A DNA stretch of 12,977 nucleotides from Opitutia bacterium (GTDB lineage: Bacteria > Verrucomicrobiota > Verrucomicrobiia > Opitutales > Seribacteraceae), in the NCBI GenBank assembly GCA_002692605.1, contig NZLE01000118.1:1-12977 (forward strand), in the 5' to 3' direction. Shown here piece after piece: positions 1 to 6,484 of the stretch; the stretch's first letter is position 1; every line of letters begins with the position of its first letter. Made by a program: the position numbers and the translations under genes. The notes beneath the pieces are model-generated. The model worked only from the letters and a program-made list of their open reading frames with translations, was not told the DNA's origin and ran no database searches.

Positions 1-1
1 A

Positions 2-2026
2 AGGGTCTATCCCGGGCTCGGTGGCAACGCCACCGGAGACGGAAACTTCAGTCACGGTTCCTTCGCATCCATCGAGGCAACACCCGATGAGGGCTATCGG
101 TTCAACGGTTGGAGCGGAATGGGAGTCAGCGAACCCACTGCAGTTGCCACATCCGTCCTTATGAATCAGGATCGCTTGGTCTCAGCGACTTTCGCGCCCT
201 TGCGCCACCTGCTCACTTTGTCCGCTGAGTCAGGCGGTTCCGTTTCCGGAGATGGAAACTTTTCTCATGCATCACTTGCCGCAATCGAAGCGATTCCCCA
301 TACCGGTTACGTTTTTTCCAAGTGGGAAGGGAGTGGGATTTCAGACCCTCAATCACCCTCCACCTACGTCCTTATGGACCAAAACAGAAGCTTGGTTGCA
401 TCCTTTGAGCTTGAGCCCATAGGTACGAATTTGTTGATTTCTCACTCGTCGCCGATCCGGGGAGGAACAACCACGGGAGGAGGCAGTTATCCGGAAGACC
501 AAACCGCGAGCATTACCGCAAGCCCAGCCCTTGGCTACAGGTTCACGGGATGGACGGGCGAAGGCATAGTCGACCCCAACTTAGCCAACACCAGCGTTAC
601 TATGTCCGAGGATCGGAACCTTACCGCAAACTTCAGCCTTAACTCTTACGATCTCAACCTGTCAGCCACAAACGGAGGTTCGGTTTCCGGAGCAGGAAGG
701 TTCGAGCACGGAACCTCTCAGGCAATCATCGCCACCCCTCTTCCAGGCTATTCCTTCTCCGGATGGAGCGGTCAGGGCTTGCTGGCCCCATCCGCCTCAT
801 CGACCACCGTAAGTATGACGGAAGAACGTAACGTCACGGCAAATTTCACCGTTAATTTCTATGATCTGAACCTTTTTGCCACATCCGGAGGATCCGTTTC
901 AGGAACCGGAAGGTTCGAGCACGGAACCTCTCGGACCGTCAGTGCGACCGCCCTGCCAGGCTATTCGTTCACAGGTTGGAGCGGTGAGGGAATCACGAAT
1001 GGCTTCTCAACGGCTACCACGGTAATGATGACACAGGACCGAAACCTTACCGCAAGTTTTTCCCTCCAATCCTACGCGCTTGCAATCTCCGAATCGGAGG
1101 GCGGCGCGGTGACCGATCAAGCGGGCAGGTATTATCACGGATCTCGCATCAACCTTTTTGCGCGACCCGCCGCAGGCTATGTTTTCGTTCGGTGGCTTGG
1201 AGATGGAATCGTCAACCCCACCACCCTTTCCACAGCCGTTGAAATGACGCGGGACCGGAACGTTTCCGCTCAGTTTGCCAGCAAAAGTCATAAACTTGAG
1301 GTCTTGAGCGAAGAAGGAGGAACGGTTTCCGGAAACGGGTTCTATGATTACGGCACTCATGCTCCCATTTTGGCCATCCCCCAATCGGGCTACTCCTTTG
1401 CAGGATGGAGCGGTTCTGGAATTCTTGATTCCACCGATTCGAATTCCACCGTTCGCATGATTGAGGATAGGCAGGTAACCGCAAAGTTCGAGCTCAAGAC
1501 ACTTGATCTAATCGTCGAACAATCCAATGGAGGAACCGCTTCGGGCTCAGGTCGATTTCCATTTGGAACCGCAGCGGGGATCCGGGCTGACCCGGAACGG
1601 GGTTATGCCTTTTCCCATTGGACCGGTGGGGGAATCGAAGACCCTGCCTCCTCCTCGACCACGGTCATAATGAGTGCGTTTCGACAGGTGAAGGCTCACT
1701 TCTCGATTACTAAAATCTCCTCCGCGAAGGATTCCGTTTCCCTTGGAGACGATTGGTATTCCCACTGGCTGGGCTCGCTCTTCGAAAGCGATAAGGGTTG
1801 GTGCTACCATTTGGGTTTCGGTTGGATCTTCCCGGTTTTCGAAAACGACCAAGAGAGCGCTTGGATTTGGTTGCCCGGGCATGAATGGATTTGGACGGAC
1901 AAAACAGCGGTAACCGATTCATTCTTTTGGTCTTCCTTGGATCAGGCTTGGCGCTACTACGATTTCAGTATGCCCAACCGGAAGCGATTCTTTCGCTACC
2001 TTGAAGAATCTTGGGTGGAAGAATAA
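2..2026 (+). CDS. Divergent InlB B-repeat protein with Trp-rich C-terminal module (5'-truncated)
   Basis: The reading frame is open from base 2 with no stop upstream, so the gene continues beyond the left edge; an ATG at 119 lies inside a repeat and is not the real start. The visible part is seven full tandem repeats of about 71-75 residues, plus the end of an eighth. Each follows the pattern GGSVSG-G-F-HGT ... A-P--GY-F-GWSG-GI ... TTV-M---R-LTA-F, matching the divergent InlB B-repeat family (Flg_new_2 type) of extracellular bacterial proteins. The last ~103 residues (from about 1715) leave the repeat pattern and hold 11 Trp, 5 Tyr and 9 Phe. A surface or secreted structural or adhesive role is likely, but the signal peptide is outside the window and no catalytic domain is seen. 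It converges on recR with only 5 bases between the stop codons. Confidence 0.85.
   Translation, partial: RVYPGLGGNATGDGNFSHGSFASIEATPDEGYRFNGWSGMGVSEPTAVATSVLMNQDRLVSATFAPLRHLLTLSAESGGSVSGDGNFSHASLAAIEAIPHTGYVFSKWEGSGISDPQSPSTYVLMDQNRSLVASFELEPIGTNLLISHSSPIRGGTTTGGGSYPEDQTASITASPALGYRFTGWTGEGIVDPNLANTSVTMSEDRNLTANFSLNSYDLNLSATNGGSVSGAGRFEHGTSQAIIATPLPGYSFSGWSGQGLLAPSASSTTVSMTEERNVTANFTVNFYDLNLFATSGGSVSGTGRFEHGTSRTVSATALPGYSFTGWSGEGITNGFSTATTVMMTQDRNLTASFSLQSYALAISESEGGAVTDQAGRYYHGSRINLFARPAAGYVFVRWLGDGIVNPTTLSTAVEMTRDRNVSAQFASKSHKLEVLSEEGGTVSGNGFYDYGTHAPILAIPQSGYSFAGWSGSGILDSTDSNSTVRMIEDRQVTAKFELKTLDLIVEQSNGGTASGSGRFPFGTAAGIRADPERGYAFSHWTGGGIEDPASSSTTVIMSAFRQVKAHFSITKISSAKDSVSLGDDWYSHWLGSLFESDKGWCYHLGFGWIFPVFENDQESAWIWLPGHEWIWTDKTAVTDSFFWSSLDQAWRYYDFSMPNRKRFFRYLEESWVEE
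200..1714 (+). repeat. Seven tandem divergent InlB B-type protein repeats
   Basis: In-frame coding repeats begin at about 200, 425, 647, 860, 1073, 1289 and 1502; a partial eighth unit occupies 2-199. Units are 71-75 residues long, and the four units starting at 647, 860, 1289 and 1502 are exactly 71. The conserved core is an N-terminal GG-(S/T)-(V/A) turn, a central GY-F--W-G-G segment and a C-terminal strand ending in A-F. The phase is constant, so copies can be gained or lost without shifting the frame. Confidence 0.85.
695..932 (+). repeat. 25-base exact direct repeat in neighbouring repeat units
   Basis: Bases 695-719 and 908-932 are identical over 25 bases, exactly 213 bases (71 codons) apart. 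They encode the GRFEHGTS core of the third and fourth full repeat units. The other units differ much more at DNA level, so these two look like the most recent duplication or a patch homogenised by gene conversion. Confidence 0.85.
1715..2023 (+). other. Aromatic/Trp-rich C-terminal module of the repeat protein
   Basis: About 103 residues follow the last InlB-type repeat. Motifs such as DDWYSHWLGSLF, KGWCYHLGFGWIFPVF, AWIWLPGHEWIW and AWRYY make about one residue in four aromatic. I recall similar W-rich endings on exported proteins of Verrucomicrobiota, where the terminal position suggests a surface-attachment or sorting module, but I cannot verify this here and the function is unknown. Confidence 0.55.
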
Positions 2027-2031
2027 ATTTC

Positions 2032-2628
2032 CTACCTCATGGTCTGCCGACCTTCCATTGCGCTTCTTAGCGTCGTCTCGTCGGCATAGGTCAGACCACC
2101 CCCACTGGGCAGACCAAAACCGATTCTACTGACCCGAAGAGAACGACCTTCGAGAATTTCCTGCATAATGTAGTAACAGGTCGCCTCACCCTCCATGTCA
2201 TTGCCAAGAGCCAGGATCACTTCCTCCACCGACCCCTCATCGATTCTACTTCGTAAGGTTTGCAAGTTCAATTGTTCCGGTCCGATTCCACGAATCGGAG
2301 ACAACTTGCCGTGAAGAACGTGGTACTTACCGCGAAAAACACCAGCCTGTTCCATCGCATGCAGGTCCGTAACTCCTTCGACTACGCAAAGACTTTCGTC
2401 GTTCCTTTCGTTGGAAAGGCAAATCTTGCACTGCTTCTCTTCGGTTAGGTTTCCACAAGTTGAACAGGCTCCCAACTTTTCGGAAGCACTCGTCAACAAG
2501 TCCACTAGGCTTGCGGTTTTTTGAGGTTTTTCGACTAAGATATGGAGGGCAATCTTTTCAGCGGAACGATACCCTAGCCCAGGTAGCGCCTTAAGTGCCT
2601 GAACGAGTTGCTCGAAAACCGGGGTCAA
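2032..2628 (-). CDS. recR: Recombination mediator protein RecR
   Basis: RecR (198 residues, the normal family length) works with RecF and RecO to load RecA at gaps in DNA. Domains run in family order: a helix-hairpin-helix (LPGLGYRSAEKIALHIL, about 15-31), a C4 zinc finger (C55, C58, C67, C70) and a TOPRIM domain beginning CVVEGVTDLHAME (E84, D88), followed by YHVLHGKLSPIRGIGP. The C-terminus is also typical (GFGLPSGGGLTYADETTLRSAMEGR). The start is TTG at 2628, because ybaB's stop lies in the same frame 12 bases upstream and no ATG lies near the family N-terminus. No Shine-Dalgarno site is visible, so translation probably depends on coupling to ybaB. Confidence 0.97.
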   Translation of the reverse strand: MTPVFEQLVQALKALPGLGYRSAEKIALHILVEKPQKTASLVDLLTSASEKLGACSTCGNLTEEKQCKICLSNERNDESLCVVEGVTDLHAMEQAGVFRGKYHVLHGKLSPIRGIGPEQLNLQTLRSRIDEGSVEEVILALGNDMEGEATCYYIMQEILEGRSLRVSRIGFGLPSGGGLTYADETTLRSAMEGRQTMR

Positions 2629-2640
2629 GGGAGATTGGAA

Positions 2641-2949
2641 TCAAAAAAGACCTGGCATTTGCATGCCACCCGTCAGTCCGCTCATGGCCTCGTCATTCTT
2701 CTTCTTGGCCTGTTCCGATGCATCAACGACCGCCTGCAGGATAGCCTCTGCAACGAAGTCAGCGTCTTCCTTGAGAAACTCAGGGTCAAGCTTCAACTCC
2801 TTGAATTCGCCTTGACCGGTAATCTTTATGGATACCGCTCCGCCACCACCGGAAACGTCAATGATTTCATTGGAGAGTTCGGCTTGCGCCTCCTCCATCT
2901 TTTGCTGCATCTTCTGCGCTTGCTTGAGAAGTTTGCCTACGCCTACCAT
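2641..2949 (-). CDS. ybaB: YbaB/EbfC family nucleoid-associated protein
   Basis: This is a small DNA-binding protein of the YbaB/EbfC family (102 residues), dimeric in known members and almost always found beside recR. The N-terminal helix GKLLKQAQKMQQKMEEAQAEL, the strand region GGGGAVSIKITGQGEFKELKLDPEFL and the Met-rich end SGLTGGMQMPGLF are family hallmarks. The frame stays open upstream to 3033, but that extension overlaps the SDR gene and does not resemble the family. ATG at 2949 gives the standard N-terminus and lies 29 bases after the SDR stop. recR follows after 12 bases. The gene sits inside an SDR-ybaB-recR unit. Confidence 0.95.
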   Translation of the reverse strand: MVGVGKLLKQAQKMQQKMEEAQAELSNEIIDVSGGGGAVSIKITGQGEFKELKLDPEFLKEDADFVAEAILQAVVDASEQAKKKNDEAMSGLTGGMQMPGLF

Positions 2950-2978
2950 GATTTGCCGAGGATAAGGAACCGATTCGT

Positions 2979-3839
2979 TCAGGTCAAAAGGTCCGCATAC
3001 CCCTCGATGAATGAGGAATAGGTCGGAGACCATTCTAGTTCTTCCATGATCCGATTGGTGGACACCTTTCGATTAGGAGTGTTTTCCTCATCATCATTGG
3101 CAAAAGCGGGAGACTCAAGCGAAAGTTTTCCGGCCAACCACTCCACGATTTGACCACGGGGAGAATGATTCCCGTCAGTCACGTTGTAGATGCGCCCCAA
3201 ATTGGAATCACCGGACAAGAGGCATGCAAGAATCGCACCTACCCCATCATCCCGATGAATCAAGTTGAGAATGCGGTCCGCGTTACCGTCAAAGGACTGA
3301 CCATTCCTTACCTTCTCGAGCATCAAATGCCTGCCCGGTCCGTAAATCCCCCCCAAGCGTAAAATAAAGCTTCTTTGTATGGAAGGAGGCGGAGGAAAGC
3401 TGATTTGCTCTGCGGCAAGCAAAAGTCCGCCCCGCTCGGAAACGCCGGCGCAGGAAGAGTTCTCATCCACCAACTTACGACCGGTCTGCGGATAAACCGA
3501 ACAACTGCTCGTAAAGACGTAGGAACCCACTCGACCTTCCTTCAACCAATTCATAGCCGAATTCTGCCCTTCTACGTAGGAAGTCACGTATCCTTCCACT
3601 TCGGGAGTGGAAGAGCCTACGCAATTGACCACAAAGTCCTGTTCGGGAGAAAGAGATTGATGCCATGAATCGTCCTCGATGTTCGCCTCAACGACCTGTG
3701 TGACTCCCAAATCCCTCAACTTGGAGGCAGTGACGGAATTTCTCGTTAGCGCAGAAACCGTCCATCCCTCGGCCAAGGCACGAGAGGCTAAGGCGGAACC
3801 TAAGTATCCGCATCCGAGTATGGTTAAAGAAGCGCTCAT
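2979..3839 (-). CDS. Atypical SDR family NAD(P)-binding protein (YeeZ/epimerase-like)
   Basis: The protein has 286 residues and a Rossmann fold. The N-terminus TILGCGYLGSALA carries a GxGxxG nucleotide-binding motif (G9, G11, G14), and VFTSSCSVYP (108-117) and LRLGGIYGPGR (160-170) match extended SDR/NDP-sugar epimerases. The YxxxK catalytic pair expected near 135-145 is not seen; the matching segment reads SERGGLLLAAEQ. This resembles the atypical YeeZ-like group, whose substrates are unknown, so no reaction is assigned. It starts with ATG at 3839, is divergent from the phosphatase operon and heads a unit with ybaB and recR. A candidate near-leaderless promoter lies just upstream. Confidence 0.85.
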   Translation of the reverse strand: MSASLTILGCGYLGSALASRALAEGWTVSALTRNSVTASKLRDLGVTQVVEANIEDDSWHQSLSPEQDFVVNCVGSSTPEVEGYVTSYVEGQNSAMNWLKEGRVGSYVFTSSCSVYPQTGRKLVDENSSCAGVSERGGLLLAAEQISFPPPPSIQRSFILRLGGIYGPGRHLMLEKVRNGQSFDGNADRILNLIHRDDGVGAILACLLSGDSNLGRIYNVTDGNHSPRGQIVEWLAGKLSLESPAFANDDEENTPNRKVSTNRIMEELEWSPTYSSFIEGYADLLT

Positions 3840-3847
3840 TGGGTGCG

Positions 3848-3876
3848 ATTAATCAAGATTTTACGCAAAAAGTCAA
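3848..3876 (-). promoter_or_regulatory. Candidate sigma70-type promoter of the SDR-ybaB-recR unit
   Basis: Reading the minus strand, TTGACT (3876-3871), a 17-base spacer and ATTAAT (3853-3848) resemble -35 and -10 boxes. Only 8 bases separate the -10 box from the ATG at 3839, so the transcript would start at or next to the start codon. This is seen by eye; matches are 5/6 and 4/6. Confidence 0.4.
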
Positions 3877-3940
3877 GAGTAGGCGCAGACCAATTATTTC
3901 ATGATTGAGAAAATCGCATATCCTTGTCATGTCCATTTTC

Positions 3941-4405
3941 ATGCACGTCATATTCGTTTGTTGGGGAAACATCTGCAGATCACCCGCCGCAGAAGCGACT
4001 TTTCGGAAGTTAGTCAATGAATCCGATATGGCCGAAAATCTGACTTGCGACTCGGTCGGCACCATCAATTCCCATGCCGGGAATCCTCCGGATCCGCGAA
4101 TGCAACGGGCGGCCAAGGCGCGTGGAATCGAAACCGGGGGCCGTTCCCGAATGGTAACAAAAAGGGATTTCGAAGAGGCGGACTGGCTGTTGACTATGGA
4201 TGAGTTCAACTTTTCCGAACTGAACCAGTTGTGCCCGGATGATCGATTCCGTTCCAAGATCCGTCCTTTTTGCGATTTTGTATCAAGTTCGGCAAAAGAA
4301 GTTCCCGATCCTTACTATGGAGGAGCATCCGGATTTGAGGTTGTGCTGGATCTTTTGGAGGACGGATGCATCGGTCTCCTCAGCGAACTGAGCGGAAACC
4401 CTTAG
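3941..4405 (+). CDS. Low-molecular-weight protein tyrosine phosphatase family protein
   Basis: This cytosolic phosphatase has 154 residues. The N-terminal P-loop VCWGNICRSPAAE gives the CX5R(S) signature (C7 nucleophile, R13), with Trp where Leu is common. DPYYGG near the C-terminus supplies the general acid D123, and the fold length is normal. ATG at 3941 puts the P-loop at the usual distance from the N-terminus; in-frame alternatives are TTG 3905 and ATG 3929. No clear Shine-Dalgarno site is seen. The next gene, 23 bases downstream, is a ketosamine 3-kinase. A human member of this family acts as a protein-ribulosamine-5-phosphatase, so a deglycation role is more likely here than exopolysaccharide control, for which there are no wza/wzc neighbours. 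The exact substrate is inferred. Confidence 0.9.
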   Translation: MHVIFVCWGNICRSPAAEATFRKLVNESDMAENLTCDSVGTINSHAGNPPDPRMQRAAKARGIETGGRSRMVTKRDFEEADWLLTMDEFNFSELNQLCPDDRFRSKIRPFCDFVSSSAKEVPDPYYGGASGFEVVLDLLEDGCIGLLSELSGNP

Positions 4406-4428
4406 CCTTGCTTGGAAAGTGAATTGAC

Positions 4429-5316
4429 TTGTCTGCTCTCAAAACCTTTTCATCGGTCGCTGAAGCGATTACCCTTTCAACTGAGCAACCCTTCGAACCG
4501 AGCGAACAATCCGCGCTTTCAGGAGGGTGCATCAGTCAGGCTCAGGTTCTGACGGCGAAGGATGGACGGAGATTCTTCGTCAAATCCAATAATCTCGGAT
4601 TCGGTAAATTCTTTGAGGCTGAAGCCGAGGCACTTCGGGAAATTCAAAAATCTTCGACCGTCCAAGTTCCGCAAGTCATTGTTCTGGGATTCTTGAAGGA
4701 TTCTTCCTTCCTGGTTCTTTCCTACATTGAGGAAGGACGATCAACACAGCAGGGTCAACGGGAATTGGGTCGGCAATTGGCGATGCTTCACAAAAGCAAA
4801 CAACCTTATTTCGGTTGGTCCATGGACAATTGCATCGGGGCAACCCCCCAACCGAATCCAAGAAGCGAATGCTGGGTTGATTTCTACCGCCACCAGCGCC
4901 TTGCCCATCAAATTGACTTAGCCGCATCCAAAGGGGCAACCTTTCGAGGCAGCGAAGACTTGTTGAAACATCTCGAGGCGTTCTTCTTCGGATACTCCCC
5001 GCAACCCTCTCTCCTGCATGGAGACTTATGGGGCGGAAACGCATCCTACGATTCGGAGGGAAAACCCTTTTTGTTCGATCCCGCAAGCTACTACGGAGAC
5101 CGCGAAACAGACCTTGCCTTCACCTCTATGTTCGGCGGATTCTCCTCCGCTTTTTACGAAGCATATGAGCGCACTTACCCCATGCACTCCGGATTTAAGA
5201 CTCGCAAGACGCTCTACAATCTTTATCACGAGCTGAATCATTTCAATTTATTCGGCGGTGGTTATGCAAGCTCCGCCCAATCCAGCATTCTTCAACTAAC
5301 CTCGCAATTGCCTTGA
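4429..5316 (+). CDS. Fructosamine/ketosamine 3-kinase family protein
   Basis: The protein has 295 residues, the usual size. Family members phosphorylate C3 of ketosamines on glycated proteins, after which the adduct falls off spontaneously; many bacterial members prefer ribulosamine or erythrulosamine. Visible motifs are SGGCISQAQ (31-39, nucleotide loop), FFVK (K52), HGDLWGGN (197-204, catalytic Asp with the family-diagnostic LW-GN) and LFDPASYYGDRE (metal-binding D217). TTG at 4429 is the first start after an in-frame stop at 4420 and gives a family-like N-terminus; GGAAAG about 11 bases upstream is a weak ribosome site. It lies 23 bases after the phosphatase gene, and its stop overlaps the hpt start by 4 bases (TTGA). 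Confidence 0.93.
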   Translation: MSALKTFSSVAEAITLSTEQPFEPSEQSALSGGCISQAQVLTAKDGRRFFVKSNNLGFGKFFEAEAEALREIQKSSTVQVPQVIVLGFLKDSSFLVLSYIEEGRSTQQGQRELGRQLAMLHKSKQPYFGWSMDNCIGATPQPNPRSECWVDFYRHQRLAHQIDLAASKGATFRGSEDLLKHLEAFFFGYSPQPSLLHGDLWGGNASYDSEGKPFLFDPASYYGDRETDLAFTSMFGGFSSAFYEAYERTYPMHSGFKTRKTLYNLYHELNHFNLFGGGYASSAQSSILQLTSQLP

Positions 5317-5855
5317 AAAACGATCTTAAGGAAATTCTTCTCGACGAAGCCGTAATCCGCTCGAGAATTCAAGAATTGGGAAAGGAAATCGACGACTTCT
5401 TTCAGGAGAAGGAAATTCTTCTCATCACCTTGCTGGACGGTGCGATCGTTTTCACAGCCGATCTAATCCGAAACCTCTCCATCCCCCTTCGACTGGATTG
5501 CCTTAGGGTGTCCAGTTATGGGGACTCCACCGATCCCGAAACCGCCCCCCGCATTCTGAGTTCCCTCAAATCCGACGTCAGGGACAGGGAGATTCTGTTG
5601 GTTGACGACATTCTGGATACCGGAAACACCATGCAAAAAGTCCACGATGAGGTCATGGCCCGACAACCCGCTTCGGTTCACTCCTGCGTGTTTCTCGACA
5701 AACCGGATCGTCGCGAAAATGACTTCAAGGCCGATTGGGTCGGGTTTTCGATTCCCGACGAATTCGTCGTGGGCTATGGTTTGGACTATGCGGGACGCTA
5801 CCGCCAACTTCCCTACGTCGGCACTCTCAAACCCGTAATTTACGAAGATTCCTAA
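5313..5855 (+). CDS. hpt: Hypoxanthine phosphoribosyltransferase
   Basis: This enzyme (180 residues) converts hypoxanthine or guanine plus PRPP into IMP or GMP for purine salvage in the cytosol. The PRPP-binding signature EILLVDDILDTGNT lies at 93-106. The N-terminal pyrophosphate loop is LLDGA (about 40-44), VSSYG is at 66-70, and the purine-binding part is FLDKPDRR ... ADWVGFSIPDEFVVGYGLDYAGRYRQLPYVG. It starts with TTG at 5313 inside the kinase stop (TTGA overlap), which implies translational coupling. yqaA follows after 9 bases. Thymidine kinase, another salvage enzyme, converges on this operon. Confidence 0.95.
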   Translation: MKNDLKEILLDEAVIRSRIQELGKEIDDFFQEKEILLITLLDGAIVFTADLIRNLSIPLRLDCLRVSSYGDSTDPETAPRILSSLKSDVRDREILLVDDILDTGNTMQKVHDEVMARQPASVHSCVFLDKPDRRENDFKADWVGFSIPDEFVVGYGLDYAGRYRQLPYVGTLKPVIYEDS

Positions 5856-5864
5856 GAATTGTTC

Positions 5865-6476
5865 ATGCCCAGTTCCACCAACCCTCTCCGCCGCACTTAT
5901 GACTGGATGCTCTCCTTGGCCAAGAGGAAATCAGCCACCACTTGGCTCGCCCTACTTTCTTTCGCAGAAGCCAGCTTTTTCCCGATCCCTCCGGACGTAT
6001 TGCTGATTCCCCTTTGCCTTGGAGCCTTAAAGCGGGCACTCAAGTTCGCTTTGGTTTGTTCCGTCGCTTCGGTCATGGGCGGAATCGCCGGCTATGCAAT
6101 CGGGGCATTCGGCTGGGAATCCCTGCAAACCACTTTCTTCCAATACGTACCCGGTTTCACCGAGGAAAAATTCCAACGCCTCACCCAATGGTACGCTGAG
6201 TGGGGTTGGCCCCTTGTCTTTCTTGCCGGCTTTTCGCCCATACCGTACAAGATCTTCACCATCGCGAGCGGGGTCTTGAGTATGCCTCTTTTCCCCTTCA
6301 TCCTCGCATCCGCGGTTAGCCGTTCGGCGCGCTTTTTTCTCGTTGCCATCCTACTTGCCAAGTTTGGCGAACCCATGAAGGATAAGATCGATCGTCATTT
6401 CAATCTTCTCGCCCTGCTATTTGGAATTTTACTGATCGGCGGATTCCTCGCCATCAAACTGTTGAGCGGACACTAA
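5865..6476 (+). CDS. yqaA: YqaA family (DedA/VTT-related) inner-membrane protein
   Basis: This is a membrane protein of 203 residues. The segments AEASFFPIPPDVLLIPLCLG (35-53), MGGIAGYAIGAFGWE (71-85), FLAGFSPIPYKIFTIASGVL (119-138) and SRSARFFLVAILLAKFGEP (152-170), with a closing hydrophobic helix near 181-200, match the YqaA branch of the VTT/SNARE-associated superfamily. The two FxPIPxD/K re-entrant motifs are typical. Related DedA/VTT proteins move lipids across membranes, but the role of YqaA is not established. ATG at 5865 is chosen; TTG at 5859 would add two residues. It is the last gene of the phosphatase-kinase-hpt operon, and its stop lies 8 bases from the convergent tdk stop. Confidence 0.9.
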   Translation: MPSSTNPLRRTYDWMLSLAKRKSATTWLALLSFAEASFFPIPPDVLLIPLCLGALKRALKFALVCSVASVMGGIAGYAIGAFGWESLQTTFFQYVPGFTEEKFQRLTQWYAEWGWPLVFLAGFSPIPYKIFTIASGVLSMPLFPFILASAVSRSARFFLVAILLAKFGEPMKDKIDRHFNLLALLFGILLIGGFLAIKLLSGH

Positions 6477-6484
6477 GGGCACTG

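Noticed and set aside
2950..3033. N-terminal extension of ybaB to 3033
   Set aside because: It overlaps the end of the SDR gene and does not resemble the family; ATG 2949 fits.
3941..4405. Exopolysaccharide-regulating phosphatase (Wzb type) or arsenate reductase
   Set aside because: There is no wza/wzc or ars gene nearby, and the ketosamine kinase next door offers a better explanation.
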